64,000 nucleotides of DNA from Planctomycetales bacterium 10988. Its GTDB lineage: Bacteria; Planctomycetota; Planctomycetia; Pirellulales; Pb10988. The stretch covers positions 806,001 through 870,000 of the forward strand of contig CP043547.1 of NCBI GenBank assembly GCA_009664345.1, written 5' to 3'. The notes beneath the pieces were generated by a model. It was not told the DNA's origin, did no database searches, and saw only the letters and a list, made by a program, of their open reading frames with translations. The stretch's first letter is position 1; every line of letters begins with the position of its first letter. Shown piece after piece: positions 17,888 to 26,636 of the stretch. The position numbers and the translations under genes are program-made.

Positions 17888-19876
17888 ATGATATCTTCCT
17901 CAACGCAACCGTTGCGCATGGTAGTCGTGGGCAATGGAATGGCAAGCTACGCCTTTTGTGCGCAGCTAGCGAAACATCCTGATTTAGGCCGATGGCAGGT
18001 CACCGTCTGTGGGGGTGAGCCGCGCGTCGCCTATGACCGAGTTCGCCTCTCGGATACCTTCACGGGGAAAACTCCTCAAGACTTGGAGCTTGCCTCCGAA
18101 GCCTGGTATGCCGACCACCACATCAAATTGCGTACTGGCACTCCCATTATTCACATCGATCGAGAGAAGCAAATCGTTCTTACTGCTTCTGCAGAAGAAA
18201 TTCCTTACGACCAACTGATTCTGGCAACAGGTTCCAATCCCTGGGTGCCCCCGATCGAGGGTGTCGATCTTCCAGGGGTTTTTGTCTACCGCACAATGGA
18301 AGATGTCGAGGCCATTCGCGCGAAGGGTGAGTCTTCACAATCAGCCATTGTCCTCGGAGGAGGTTTGCTCGGTCTGGAAGCCGCCCGTGCGTTGCAAGGA
18401 CTGGGGGTGGAAACGCATGTTCTGGAACGAGCCTCTCGCTTAATGGCACGGCAACTCGATGAACTTGCTGCTGAGGTTCTTTTGAAGGAAATCGAAAAGC
18501 TCGGTATTCATGTCCACCTCGGAGTTTCGACGGAAGCCATTCGAACCTGCGATCAAAAATTACAGATTGCTCTGGAAGGCGAAGAGTCCTTGCTTGCGGA
18601 CATGGTGGTGATTTCCGCCGGGGTTCGTCCGAACGATCAGCTTGCCAAAGAGGCGGGATTAGAAATCGGCCCCCGAGGGGGGATTGCCGTAGATGATCTG
18701 CTAAGAACCTCGGACCCACGAATCTGGGGGCTAGGGGAATGTGTTTGGCATCGCGAAACGCTCTATGGTCTTGTTGGCCCTTGCTACCGCATGGCGGAAG
18801 TGTTGGCTGCAAATCTGTTGGCCATGGGCACGGGTACCCGCTTTTCCGAAGCTTTTCAAGGAGCAAGTCGGGCCACCACATTGAAGCTGATGGGGATCGA
18901 TGTTGCGACCTTGGGGATTCCGATGGAAGTTTCTCAAGGGGGTGGGCGATACGTTTATCAAGAGCCTGGCATCTGTCGCACGATCATCACGGAGCATGAT
19001 TGCGTTGTCTCCGCGGTTGGAGTCGGGCCGTGGCCGGAACGTGATCGGCTGAGTCTCGCCATCGAAACGGGTCAGGTTTTCGTCCCGAATCAATTTCAAC
19101 ATTTCGAACAAGAGGGACTTCTTTGGCAACCGGGAACCGCCGTGCCTGTTGCGGAGTGGCCGGATGAGGCAACGATCTGCAGTTGCGTCGGGGTCTCGCT
19201 TTGCCGGATTCGTGAGCAAGTTCTCAACGGGGCCAACCTTGAAAAAGTCTCTCAAACGACGGGTGCAGGAACGGTCTGTGGTTCGTGTCGACCTTTACTT
19301 GCCGAGCTAACGGGGGAAGGAACGGGGGGATTTAAGATACCCGGACGGAAGACACTTTTAGTCGTCTCCGTTTTATCCTTTGCCCTGCTAATCGCCGCAG
19401 TCGTTGTCGGTCCGTGGCCGATGTCTCAATCGATCCTAGATCATCGCTTCACCTTTGAGGCCCTTTGGCGTGATCCTTTGCTTCGCAAAATCACCGGAGG
19501 CACCGTCGTGGGGCTTGCCGTGATAGGGTTGGCGCTCAGCTTACGAAAACGTTGGGGATGGTTGCAATTTGGTACTCATGGATTCTGGCGAGGGGTGCAT
19601 GGTTTCTTCGGTTTGGCAACCCTCATCGGCTTTTACTTTCATACCGGACTGAGCCTCGGCCACAATCTGACGCTGATTCTTGGGGTGATTTTCCTGGCGT
19701 TAAATCTTGTTGGCGCTGCCACCGGAGCGGTCGCTGCGATGGAACCGGTCTCGACAGGCAGAGCGGGATTAACCCTTCGTCAGTGGCGGCCGATTCTCAC
19801 TTGGCTACACATTGGCTTATTTGTACCCCTTCCGTTGTTGGTTCTCTTCCATGCGATTTCCGTTTTTTATTACTAG
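17888..19876 (+). CDS. NirB-like FAD/[2Fe-2S] oxidoreductase fused to a dihaem-b membrane domain
   Basis: A 662-residue protein. The N-terminal FAD- and NAD(P)-binding domains (about 8-400) resemble the first half of NirB-type nitrite reductases: VGNGMAS (14-20) for FAD and LGGGLLGLE near 160 for the pyridine nucleotide. A BFD-like [2Fe-2S] domain follows with Cys 431, 433, 464 and 467 (CSC...CGSC). Five TM helices come next (from about 490). Two of them carry His pairs 14 residues apart (His 571/585, His 641/655), the usual spacing for two b haems across a membrane. There is no sirohaem domain, so it is not itself a nitrite reductase. Six bases separate it from the multihaem cytochrome gene. 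Inferred role: electron exchange between NAD(P)H, or a quinone pool, and periplasmic cytochromes. Confidence 0.85.
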   Translation: MISSSTQPLRMVVVGNGMASYAFCAQLAKHPDLGRWQVTVCGGEPRVAYDRVRLSDTFTGKTPQDLELASEAWYADHHIKLRTGTPIIHIDREKQIVLTASAEEIPYDQLILATGSNPWVPPIEGVDLPGVFVYRTMEDVEAIRAKGESSQSAIVLGGGLLGLEAARALQGLGVETHVLERASRLMARQLDELAAEVLLKEIEKLGIHVHLGVSTEAIRTCDQKLQIALEGEESLLADMVVISAGVRPNDQLAKEAGLEIGPRGGIAVDDLLRTSDPRIWGLGECVWHRETLYGLVGPCYRMAEVLAANLLAMGTGTRFSEAFQGASRATTLKLMGIDVATLGIPMEVSQGGGRYVYQEPGICRTIITEHDCVVSAVGVGPWPERDRLSLAIETGQVFVPNQFQHFEQEGLLWQPGTAVPVAEWPDEATICSCVGVSLCRIREQVLNGANLEKVSQTTGAGTVCGSCRPLLAELTGEGTGGFKIPGRKTLLVVSVLSFALLIAAVVVGPWPMSQSILDHRFTFEALWRDPLLRKITGGTVVGLAVIGLALSLRKRWGWLQFGTHGFWRGVHGFFGLATLIGFYFHTGLSLGHNLTLILGVIFLALNLVGAATGAVAAMEPVSTGRAGLTLRQWRPILTWLHIGLFVPLPLLVLFHAISVFYY

Positions 19877-19882
19877 GATGCT

Positions 19883-21244
19883 ATGTCTCGTCGCCTGATC
19901 CTGATCACCATTCTTGCAGTGCAACTAGTGCTGGGCCTTGTCTTGGTCCATGGCCTGACTGTCGATCGCTCTCCGGTAAGTCGTCTTTTTTTGCCGGGCG
20001 AGACGACGCATGGTCACTACCAGATTGAACTTTCGTGCCGTGCTTGTCATACACCGACGATGGGGGTCAAGCAGGAAGCTTGCACGGATTGCCACGGTGC
20101 CGAGTTGAAGCAAGCGGACGATACCCATCCGGTTTCCAAGTTTACGAATCCCGCTAATGCTCACCTGATTGAAAAGCTTGATGCTCGCTATTGCACGACC
20201 TGCCATCAGGAGCATGTTCCGCATCGGACCTTTCCAATGGGGCTTTCCCTGCCAGAAGACTACTGCTATCGCTGCCATAGTGATGTTGCCGAGCAACGAC
20301 CAAGTCATGAAGGATTTACTTTCAAGTCATGTAGCACTTCCGGCTGTCACAACTTCCATGACAACACATCGCTCTATGAAAACTTTCTCAACAAGAATGC
20401 CGATCAACCGGCGGTGCTTTCCGATCCACATTATGCCGTGTTGAACTTTTATCAAAGTGAAAAGCAACTCGTTGGGAAACCGTTGAAATCGGAAGATAGC
20501 GATGCCCCGAGCGATGCTGAATTTACTAAGAAGGTCCATCAAGAATGGGCCGAGTCGTCGCATGCCGCGGCAGGGGTGAACTGCTCTCACTGCCATGTTG
20601 GGGTGGAGGGTACCGCGTGGGAAGGCGAATGGTCGGACCAAGTGGACTATCTGAACTGTGAAGAGTGCCATGCTTTCGAAACAAGTGGTTTTCTCGGGGG
20701 AAAGCATGGAATGCGACTTGCAGCGGGGCTTTCGCCGATGACGCCGGGAATGGCTCGCTTGCCGATGAAAGAGAGCGCCCGGCATGCCGAACTTAGTTGC
20801 AAGTCATGCCACAGCGATCACACCTTCGACACCCAATTTGCCGCCGTCAACGCTTGCTTGAAATGTCACGACGACCAGCACAGCCTCGACTATAGAAACT
20901 CTTCTCACTACGAACTTTGGCAAAGTGAAGTGAACGGCGAGGCTCCGCCCGGTTCCGGGGTATCTTGTGCGACCTGCCATCTGCCGCGTATCGAACATGG
21001 TGGCGATACGCGAGTCGAGCACAATCAAAATGCGACCCTTCGCCCCAATGAAAAGATGATTCGTTCCACTTGTATGCAATGTCATGGGCTGCAATTTTCG
21101 CTCGACGCCCTGGCAGATGAAGCTTTGATTCAAAACAACTTTCAGGGTGAACCGACCGTTGATATCGAAAGCGCGAGAATGGCCGTTGAATGGTTCGATC
21201 GTCGGAATGCGAAGAGAGAGCAACGACGAAAGCAATCCGATTAG
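19883..21244 (+). CDS. membrane-anchored multihaem cytochrome c (11 predicted haems)
   Basis: A 453-residue protein with an N-terminal signal anchor (about 5-25) and a periplasmic domain. Ten CxxCH motifs lie at Cys 52, 67, 104, 128, 234, 259, 306, 325, 362 and 397. One unusual CX4CH site is at 150-156 (CSTSGCH). Additional histidines such as His 111, 114, 227, 275, 301, 342 and 380 could be distal ligands. The C-terminal block with CATCHLPR, EHNQN and CMQCHG resembles the NapC/NrfH and octahaem-cytochrome superfamily, but I cannot name a subfamily. It is in one unit with the FAD/haem-b fusion and is its likely redox partner in the periplasm. Confidence 0.88.
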   Translation: MSRRLILITILAVQLVLGLVLVHGLTVDRSPVSRLFLPGETTHGHYQIELSCRACHTPTMGVKQEACTDCHGAELKQADDTHPVSKFTNPANAHLIEKLDARYCTTCHQEHVPHRTFPMGLSLPEDYCYRCHSDVAEQRPSHEGFTFKSCSTSGCHNFHDNTSLYENFLNKNADQPAVLSDPHYAVLNFYQSEKQLVGKPLKSEDSDAPSDAEFTKKVHQEWAESSHAAAGVNCSHCHVGVEGTAWEGEWSDQVDYLNCEECHAFETSGFLGGKHGMRLAAGLSPMTPGMARLPMKESARHAELSCKSCHSDHTFDTQFAAVNACLKCHDDQHSLDYRNSSHYELWQSEVNGEAPPGSGVSCATCHLPRIEHGGDTRVEHNQNATLRPNEKMIRSTCMQCHGLQFSLDALADEALIQNNFQGEPTVDIESARMAVEWFDRRNAKREQRRKQSD

Positions 21245-21298
21245 TACTTTTTACATTCTAAGTATTCGTTTTTATCTTATTCAATAGGGAGACCTCTT

Positions 21299-21898
21299 AT
21301 GAGAAATGGTGTTACCGGCTTGTTCCTAGGATTAGCTTGCGTGGGCGTTGTCGCTTGGATTTCCGGCTGTGGCGGTCCATCGGAAGCTGCCACGGGTGGG
21401 ATTTCTCCGCAGAAGTTCGCCGATGCCGTGCATGCGGTGATGATGGCGGACCGTACTGTCTACGCTACGCATATTGTTACGCGTTTGAAAGAGCAGGAGG
21501 CGGATGTCTATCCCAGTGAATATTGGGAAGATGAGCCTCATACCCTTCCACTTCCCGCTCAAATGTTCCGCATGGGGGCTGAGATGGTCAGTGCCAATCC
21601 CGAAGCTGGCTTCACCTACGCGCTTAAATCGAAGTGGCCCCTCAATGCCCAGAATAAGCCGGCAACCGAACTTGAAACGACCGGGCTAACGTTTCTTGCC
21701 GAGAATCCAGGTGAGAATTATTACGCGGAAGAGGAACTTGCGGGCAAAAAATATTATACTGCTTTCTATCCCGACACAGCGGTCGCCAAGGCATGTTGGG
21801 ATTGTCACAACAACCACGAAAACCGCGGCGATGATTACCCTGAATTCGAAGAAGGGGATGTCATGGGTGGAGTCATCGTCCGCATTCCGCTTGAATAA
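21299..21898 (+). CDS. DUF3365 (Tll0287-like) monohaem cytochrome c lipoprotein
   Basis: A 199-residue lipoprotein. The signal ends in the lipobox ISGC with Cys 24 as lipidation site. The mature part is a DUF3365 / Tll0287-like domain with one haem motif, CWDCH (166-170), close to the C terminus, followed by the typical GDVMGGVIVRIPL strand. A clear GGGAG ribosome site lies eight bases before the ATG. These domains are PAS-like haem c sensors or electron carriers. The protein sits 54 bases after the multihaem cytochrome and probably belongs to the same transcript. Confidence 0.88.
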   Translation: MRNGVTGLFLGLACVGVVAWISGCGGPSEAATGGISPQKFADAVHAVMMADRTVYATHIVTRLKEQEADVYPSEYWEDEPHTLPLPAQMFRMGAEMVSANPEAGFTYALKSKWPLNAQNKPATELETTGLTFLAENPGENYYAEEELAGKKYYTAFYPDTAVAKACWDCHNNHENRGDDYPEFEEGDVMGGVIVRIPLE

Positions 21899-21991
21899 AC
21901 AAATTTCGTTTCAGAACAAAATTGTCCCCGATCGACCTCGTCACTTCGTTCGTTATTCACTCTCCAGTTCGATCCTTTAAAAGGAAGCCAG

Positions 21992-22399
21992 ATGACCCCA
22001 GAAGAAATCACCCTTGTGAAAGCGTCTTGGGAGGAAGTCAAGCCAATCTCTGAGAAGGCCGCTGAGTTATTCTACGGAAGGCTTTTCGAAACCGACCCCA
22101 CAACCATTCCCCTCTTTGCCAATGCGAATATGAAAGAGCAAGGCAAAAAGCTGATGACAACGATCACCTTGTGTGTGACGAGTCTTGACCGTCTTCCACA
22201 GATCCTCCCCACCGTCCAAGCACTCGGTAAAAAACACAATGTTGAATATCAAGTGAAACCAGAGCATTACGATTCTGTCGGAGCGGCTTTGCTTTGGACT
22301 TTGGAACAAGGGCTGGGAGATAAATGGACACCAGAGACCCAAGCGGCTTGGACGAAGACTTATGTGACCCTGGCTGACGCAATGAAGGCTTCGACCTAA
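21992..22399 (+). CDS. single-domain globin (HGbI / flavohaemoglobin-type)
   Basis: A 135-residue globin. The residues can be aligned to the fold: B10 Tyr 28 (LFYGRLF), CD1 Phe 42 (PLF), E7 Gln 50 (MKEQ) and proximal F8 His 82 (GKKHNVEY). The TyrB10/GlnE7 pair is that of Hell's Gate globin I and flavohaemoglobins, which bind O2 tightly and turn over NO. There is no FAD/NAD reductase domain, so an external reductase is required, and the upstream oxidoreductase is a candidate (inference). It has a strong AAGGAAG ribosome site and ends at an intrinsic terminator, making it the last gene of the cluster. Confidence 0.92.
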   Translation: MTPEEITLVKASWEEVKPISEKAAELFYGRLFETDPTTIPLFANANMKEQGKKLMTTITLCVTSLDRLPQILPTVQALGKKHNVEYQVKPEHYDSVGAALLWTLEQGLGDKWTPETQAAWTKTYVTLADAMKAST

Positions 22400-22426
22400 C
22401 CAATTCTTGAAGCAAAAACCAAAAGA

Positions 22427-22467
22427 AAAGTCCCTCAAGATTCTCGCTGAACTTGACGGGACTTTTT
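22427..22467 (+). terminator. intrinsic terminator after the globin
   Basis: AAAGTCCCTCAAG (22427-22439) pairs with CTTGACGGGACTTT (22452-22465), one bulge, and runs into a T tract. It closes the redox cluster and faces the leftward sulfatase that ends at 22504. Confidence 0.85.
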
Positions 22468-22503
22468 TATGACTTTGAAATAACTAAATCCTAAAAGTAC
22501 TTT

Positions 22504-23952
22504 TTATTTTCGTTTATGAGGTTTTAGACGGACATAGCCCTGGAGCTGTTTCGAAAGGTCGGCGACAACCGATTCATAGGAAGGGTCTTCGGCAAGGTTG
22601 GTTCGCTCCTCGGGATCGGTCGCATGATCGTAAAGTTCTCGACCCGCTTTCCCTTCCAGCCATTCGGTATAGCGATAGTTTTCATTCCGCAGCGAATATC
22701 CCCAAGCTTCTGGATTGTGCCACACTTGAGTCACCGCCGGCTTGGTCCATTCCTTACTCTCAGGATCTTTGAGAAGCGTGCGTAAAGATTTCCCTTCGAT
22801 TTCATCCGGGGCTTTCAAGCCGCAAATATCAGCAATGGTTGGGTAAAGGTCGAGAAGTTCAACCGGTTTCTTCGTGACTTCGTTCTGGGAAAGACCTGGC
22901 CCGGCGATAATCAAAGGCATGCGGGCGGATCGCTCAAAAGCCTTTCGTTTGTACCAAAGGCCTTTTTCTCCTAGGAAATATCCATGATCGGACCAAAAGA
23001 CAATCAAGGTCTTTTCCATCAGGCCATTCTCCTCAAGTGCGTCCAACAGACGACCGACTTGGGCATCGACAAACGAATTACAGGCATAATAAGCTTGTTT
23101 GCATTTGCGCGCCTCTTCGATGCTGACGCCATCAAAATAATAGGGCCAGTTCTTGGTATCTCGCAAAATCGCCATGGCGGGGACATCAGCCAGGTCGGCC
23201 TTTGCCTCTTCCAAGACCGGCATGGTGATCTCTTCCAAAGGATAGAGATCGAAGTACCGTTTCGGAGCCACGTAAGGACAATGGGGATTGAAGAAACCGG
23301 CGGCAAGAAAGAACGGTTCGTCTCGATGTTCTTTCATTAGCTCATTAATCTTTGAAGCGACCATGCCATCGGTGTGTTCTTCATCTTTGCTGACCGGGTC
23401 CCACCAAGCCATCGAGATCCCAAGGCCTTTCCCTTTGTTATAGCGAACGATTTTATCTTCATGTTCTTTGTCAATGCCGGCGGGATTATAGCGTTCGTCC
23501 CAGGTGGCGGGGTCGTCATTGCCATCGGTTCCGATCTGCTTGGGATTTCCGTAATGATAGATCTTGCCGGCTCGGGCACTGAAATAACCATTCTGTCGAA
23601 AGAGTTGCCCGAGAGTGACAACGTCGGGATTCTTTTCACGGAGTTCATGAGCAAGCGTGTGCATATCCAACGTGTCAGGACGTAGCCCGGTCATGATGCT
23701 CGCCCGGCTCGGCCCGCAGAGCGGTTGTTGGCAATAGGCCCGGTCGAAGCGAACCCCCATGCTGGCCAATCGATCCAAGTTCGGGGTCTTCACTTGGGGA
23801 TTTCCGTAAACGCCCAGATCACAATTCATATCATCCGTTGCAATGAACAGGACGTTCAGTTTTTCCTCGGCCTGGACGGAAATTGAAAGAGACAACGGAA
23901 TGAAAAGAGCGTAGGCCAACAGCAGGCGTGTCGTGATTATTGGAAGATTCAT
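22504..23952 (-). CDS. sulfatase (iduronate-2-sulfatase-like), CGPSR
   Basis: A 482-residue exported type I sulfatase, started at 23952 because this ATG has a TGGAG ribosome site six bases upstream and opens a signal peptide (LLLAYALFIPLSLSISVQA). The formylglycine motif is CGPSR at 79-83, Cys 79 being the residue oxidised by FGE. The metal-site Asp pair is TDD at about 40-41, and a later block reads FWSDHGYFLGEKGLW. The sequence pattern, including ATDDMNCDLGVYG, matches iduronate-2-sulfatase-like enzymes (SulfAtlas S1 family). It is the last gene of the 22.5-30.6 kb carbohydrate cluster. The real substrate is unknown. Confidence 0.92.
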   Translation of the reverse strand: MNLPIITTRLLLAYALFIPLSLSISVQAEEKLNVLFIATDDMNCDLGVYGNPQVKTPNLDRLASMGVRFDRAYCQQPLCGPSRASIMTGLRPDTLDMHTLAHELREKNPDVVTLGQLFRQNGYFSARAGKIYHYGNPKQIGTDGNDDPATWDERYNPAGIDKEHEDKIVRYNKGKGLGISMAWWDPVSKDEEHTDGMVASKINELMKEHRDEPFFLAAGFFNPHCPYVAPKRYFDLYPLEEITMPVLEEAKADLADVPAMAILRDTKNWPYYFDGVSIEEARKCKQAYYACNSFVDAQVGRLLDALEENGLMEKTLIVFWSDHGYFLGEKGLWYKRKAFERSARMPLIIAGPGLSQNEVTKKPVELLDLYPTIADICGLKAPDEIEGKSLRTLLKDPESKEWTKPAVTQVWHNPEAWGYSLRNENYRYTEWLEGKAGRELYDHATDPEERTNLAEDPSYESVVADLSKQLQGYVRLKPHKRK

Positions 23953-24051
23953 GCTTTCTCCAAAGGCAATTGATTGGCGAGTTGCGTTTTCCCGACGTGC
24001 TATCATCATCCTCAAAGGAAGCAATCGCAACACCCATCGGTAATATTTGAT

Positions 24052-24981
24052 TCAATTTTCGCGAATGATTGATGGCCGCAAAGTTTGTTGAAACCATTTG
24101 CGAAGTTTTCGACGGGCAGGGAGATCGTAAAGAACCCAAGTATCGGTATGCGGCCAATCGACTAACGGTTGGAAAGTGAAGTTCCCTTCGGGGTAGACTT
24201 CTTGAAGGTAGGCTTTCGTTGGCTCGACCGAATTTTCATGACTGATAAATTGAGGACGTTGACCAAGTCGCCGCAGTCGCTCAGTGGCGGAAGCACGATC
24301 ACTCCCCTCATACGGCCAAGGCTTCACGCCATCGTAATGACTATGACAAAGGAAACCCCTCCAAAGGGAGGCAATTTCGTCATCATGCAACCCGATGAAG
24401 TTGCAAGCAATTGAACCACGCGAGAATCCGGCAAGGAACACCTTTTCAGGATCACCGCCGTATTTTCGGCAAATGTACGGCACGGCCTTTTTACAGTAAT
24501 CAACCGTTGCTTCAACCTCTCCCCACCACTTCCGTTCGTGACGATTGAGGGTGGGATTCACATAAGGAAGCGAAACCCAGATCGCTCCGCGCCCGCCCGA
24601 TAGACCATAGCCCAAGTGCGTCCCCTCGCCAGTCCCCGGATTCGTTTGATACTGATTGCCGGCGTACTCGACGATCACCGGATAGCATTCTTCGAGTTGC
24701 CAATCCTTCGGTAAGTAGAGTACATGATAAACTCCCGTGCCTTGAAAAGCCGGAAGATAGTGGCGAACTCGCTTTCCGGGACTCGGCTCACCTTCCACAA
24801 CCGGGGGAACTTTCAGATCGGGCCTCAGTCCTGGTGGCTGAGCAAAACAAAGTTGCGTCGAGGGTTGAAAACAAACAACAAACGATAGAACGTAGCACAA
24901 TAGGCAAGTAGCAATCTTACCACCTTGGACAACAGTAAAATGCGGAGTCTGCATCGTTGAGCCACGTTTATCGCTTGGCAT
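24052..24981 (-). CDS. secreted alpha/beta hydrolase (PHB-depolymerase/feruloyl-esterase-like)
   Basis: A 309-residue exported hydrolase, or 300 residues if the ATG at 24954 is used, which places the signal segment (IATCLLCYVLSFVVC) closer to the N terminus. Neither start has a strong ribosome site. The nucleophile elbow GFSRGS puts the serine at 178 in the shorter numbering. WPHTDTW near the end is the likely catalytic-His strand. The architecture is that of small PHB-depolymerase / esterase D-like enzymes. It lies between two sulfatases and would remove ester groups from the same glycans (inference). Confidence 0.82.
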   Translation of the reverse strand: MPSDKRGSTMQTPHFTVVQGGKIATCLLCYVLSFVVCFQPSTQLCFAQPPGLRPDLKVPPVVEGEPSPGKRVRHYLPAFQGTGVYHVLYLPKDWQLEECYPVIVEYAGNQYQTNPGTGEGTHLGYGLSGGRGAIWVSLPYVNPTLNRHERKWWGEVEATVDYCKKAVPYICRKYGGDPEKVFLAGFSRGSIACNFIGLHDDEIASLWRGFLCHSHYDGVKPWPYEGSDRASATERLRRLGQRPQFISHENSVEPTKAYLQEVYPEGNFTFQPLVDWPHTDTWVLYDLPARRKLRKWFQQTLRPSIIREN

Positions 24982-25022
24982 TGGTTCAAAGTTGAAGAGA
25001 GTATTAGAACCGTGAACCCAGC

Positions 25023-26606
25023 TTAATTAGGGTAATCTTTATAAGCATCGGGGTTGCGATCTCTGCCATATTTCACTTCGAAGATGGTGCGGGGATCGTA
25101 GTCCGGATCGCCATAAAGTAGCTGCTGCCGCTTGATATTCCGATTGGGATAATAGTCGAAAATTTCCCCTTGTCCGAGAACCCGCGGATCGCCTTGGGCT
25201 TTTAACTCTGTTTCGAGCTGTGCCCAAAGTTTCGCCATGATCTCTTTGTATTCCGGTTCATCGGCCAAATTGTTCACACAGTCCGGGTCTTCGATCATGT
25301 CGTAGAGTTCTTCGCCGGGCCGCTTCCCGAAACTCATTCCATACCAAGTGTATTCCTCGGTGCCAGGTTTGAGGGATCGAAGAAACGACTTGGTGGGTGA
25401 AGCATCCGTATTCATCAAACCATATTCAGGATCGCCAACCGGCCAGCGTTGCGGTTCGAAATTCCGCACATAGAGATATTGATCGTTTCTGATGGCCCGG
25501 GCGGGATAGCCGACCGAATACAAATCACCATCGGTACGACCAAGATCGTGACGCTCTTTCCCCAGCAGGGTGTGATCTCGATTCGGGTCAATGCGACCAC
25601 TTTTCTTGGCAAGAAGCTGGGGAAGGAAGCTTTTCCCGGTCATTTGCTCAGGTGCTTCAACGCCGGTGATTTCCATTAAGGTCGGGGCCAAGTCCGGAAA
25701 GGTCACGAAGTCTGTTACCGTGCGGCCACCTTTGACTTTATCTCCCCAACGAACGGCGAAAGGGATATGAAAGCCGTCATCGTAAATTTGCCCCTTTACG
25801 CGAGGGAAAGGCATGCCATGGTCGGAGGTCGCAATGATGATGGTGTTATCAAGCTTGCCCGCAGCTTCAAGATGTTTCAACGCGCGAACGATGTGCGTGT
25901 CGTACCATTCGACTTCGATGGCGTAATCGGCCAAGTCCCCCCGAATCGTTTCGTTATCAGGGTAATAAGCCGGAACGGTGACATCCTCGAGATTTCGCTT
26001 GTCGAGCTTCCAGTTATCGAGGCCGTAACTACGGTGCGGCTCTTTGGTGCCAAGCCAAAAGCAAAAAGGTTTGTCCGTGGGAGTTGCTTCCAAAAACGCC
26101 TCGAAGTTCGCAGCGTAATCGATGTCACTGATGCCTTTGTAAGGCGGTTTCTTTTTGAGTTGATTCCATGGATGCCCGGCAGGATTATCGGCAACTTGAT
26201 TCTTGCCGGCATCGTTACCCGACCAAATCCCTGGCCCCCAGCCTTTGCCGGTAAAACCAACATGGTAACCGCGATCCTCTAACAAATAAGGATAGAATTT
26301 CCACTTCGAAGAGAGGTAAGGATTGTGGTTGCAGGCTTCTTCCAATTGCCAAGAATAGCGACCCGTCAACAGACACGCACGGGCTGGGGCACACTTCGGA
26401 TTACAATTGTAAGCTTGCGTGAAAAGGACTCCCTCTTCAGCAATACGGTCAAAGCCAGGGGTCTCGACATAGGTGGTGCCATAGACTCCGAAACTATCAC
26501 GCGAGGCATCGTCGGCAATGATAAATAAAATGTTGGGGCGTGTCTCGGCTTGCAACGAAGTCGCCATTAGCAAGCTAAGGATAAGGAAAGCTAGTCTGTT
26601 CATCAT
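25023..26606 (-). CDS. sulfatase, CAPAR
   Basis: A 527-residue exported type I sulfatase. The signal peptide covers residues 1-20. The active-site motif is CAPAR at 72-76 (Cys 72). Metal ligands are expected at ADD (31-33) and in IIATSDHGMPFPRVKG. The C-terminal lobe is long, with a terminal YPNRNIKRQQLLYGDPDYDP stretch seen in heparan-sulfatase-like enzymes. It is in the same leftward run as the isomerase/epimerase (30 bases upstream) and the Gfo/Idh protein. Specificity cannot be read from sequence. Confidence 0.92.
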   Translation of the reverse strand: MMNRLAFLILSLLMATSLQAETRPNILFIIADDASRDSFGVYGTTYVETPGFDRIAEEGVLFTQAYNCNPKCAPARACLLTGRYSWQLEEACNHNPYLSSKWKFYPYLLEDRGYHVGFTGKGWGPGIWSGNDAGKNQVADNPAGHPWNQLKKKPPYKGISDIDYAANFEAFLEATPTDKPFCFWLGTKEPHRSYGLDNWKLDKRNLEDVTVPAYYPDNETIRGDLADYAIEVEWYDTHIVRALKHLEAAGKLDNTIIIATSDHGMPFPRVKGQIYDDGFHIPFAVRWGDKVKGGRTVTDFVTFPDLAPTLMEITGVEAPEQMTGKSFLPQLLAKKSGRIDPNRDHTLLGKERHDLGRTDGDLYSVGYPARAIRNDQYLYVRNFEPQRWPVGDPEYGLMNTDASPTKSFLRSLKPGTEEYTWYGMSFGKRPGEELYDMIEDPDCVNNLADEPEYKEIMAKLWAQLETELKAQGDPRVLGQGEIFDYYPNRNIKRQQLLYGDPDYDPRTIFEVKYGRDRNPDAYKDYPN

Positions 26607-26636
26607 GTTCCAATAAGGGTTCGAGCTGAGTTGATT

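Noticed and set aside
18180-18881. A 233-codon minus-strand frame opposite the FAD oxidoreductase
   Set aside because: Shadow of a well-supported gene with clear FAD, NAD and 2Fe-2S motifs on the other strand.
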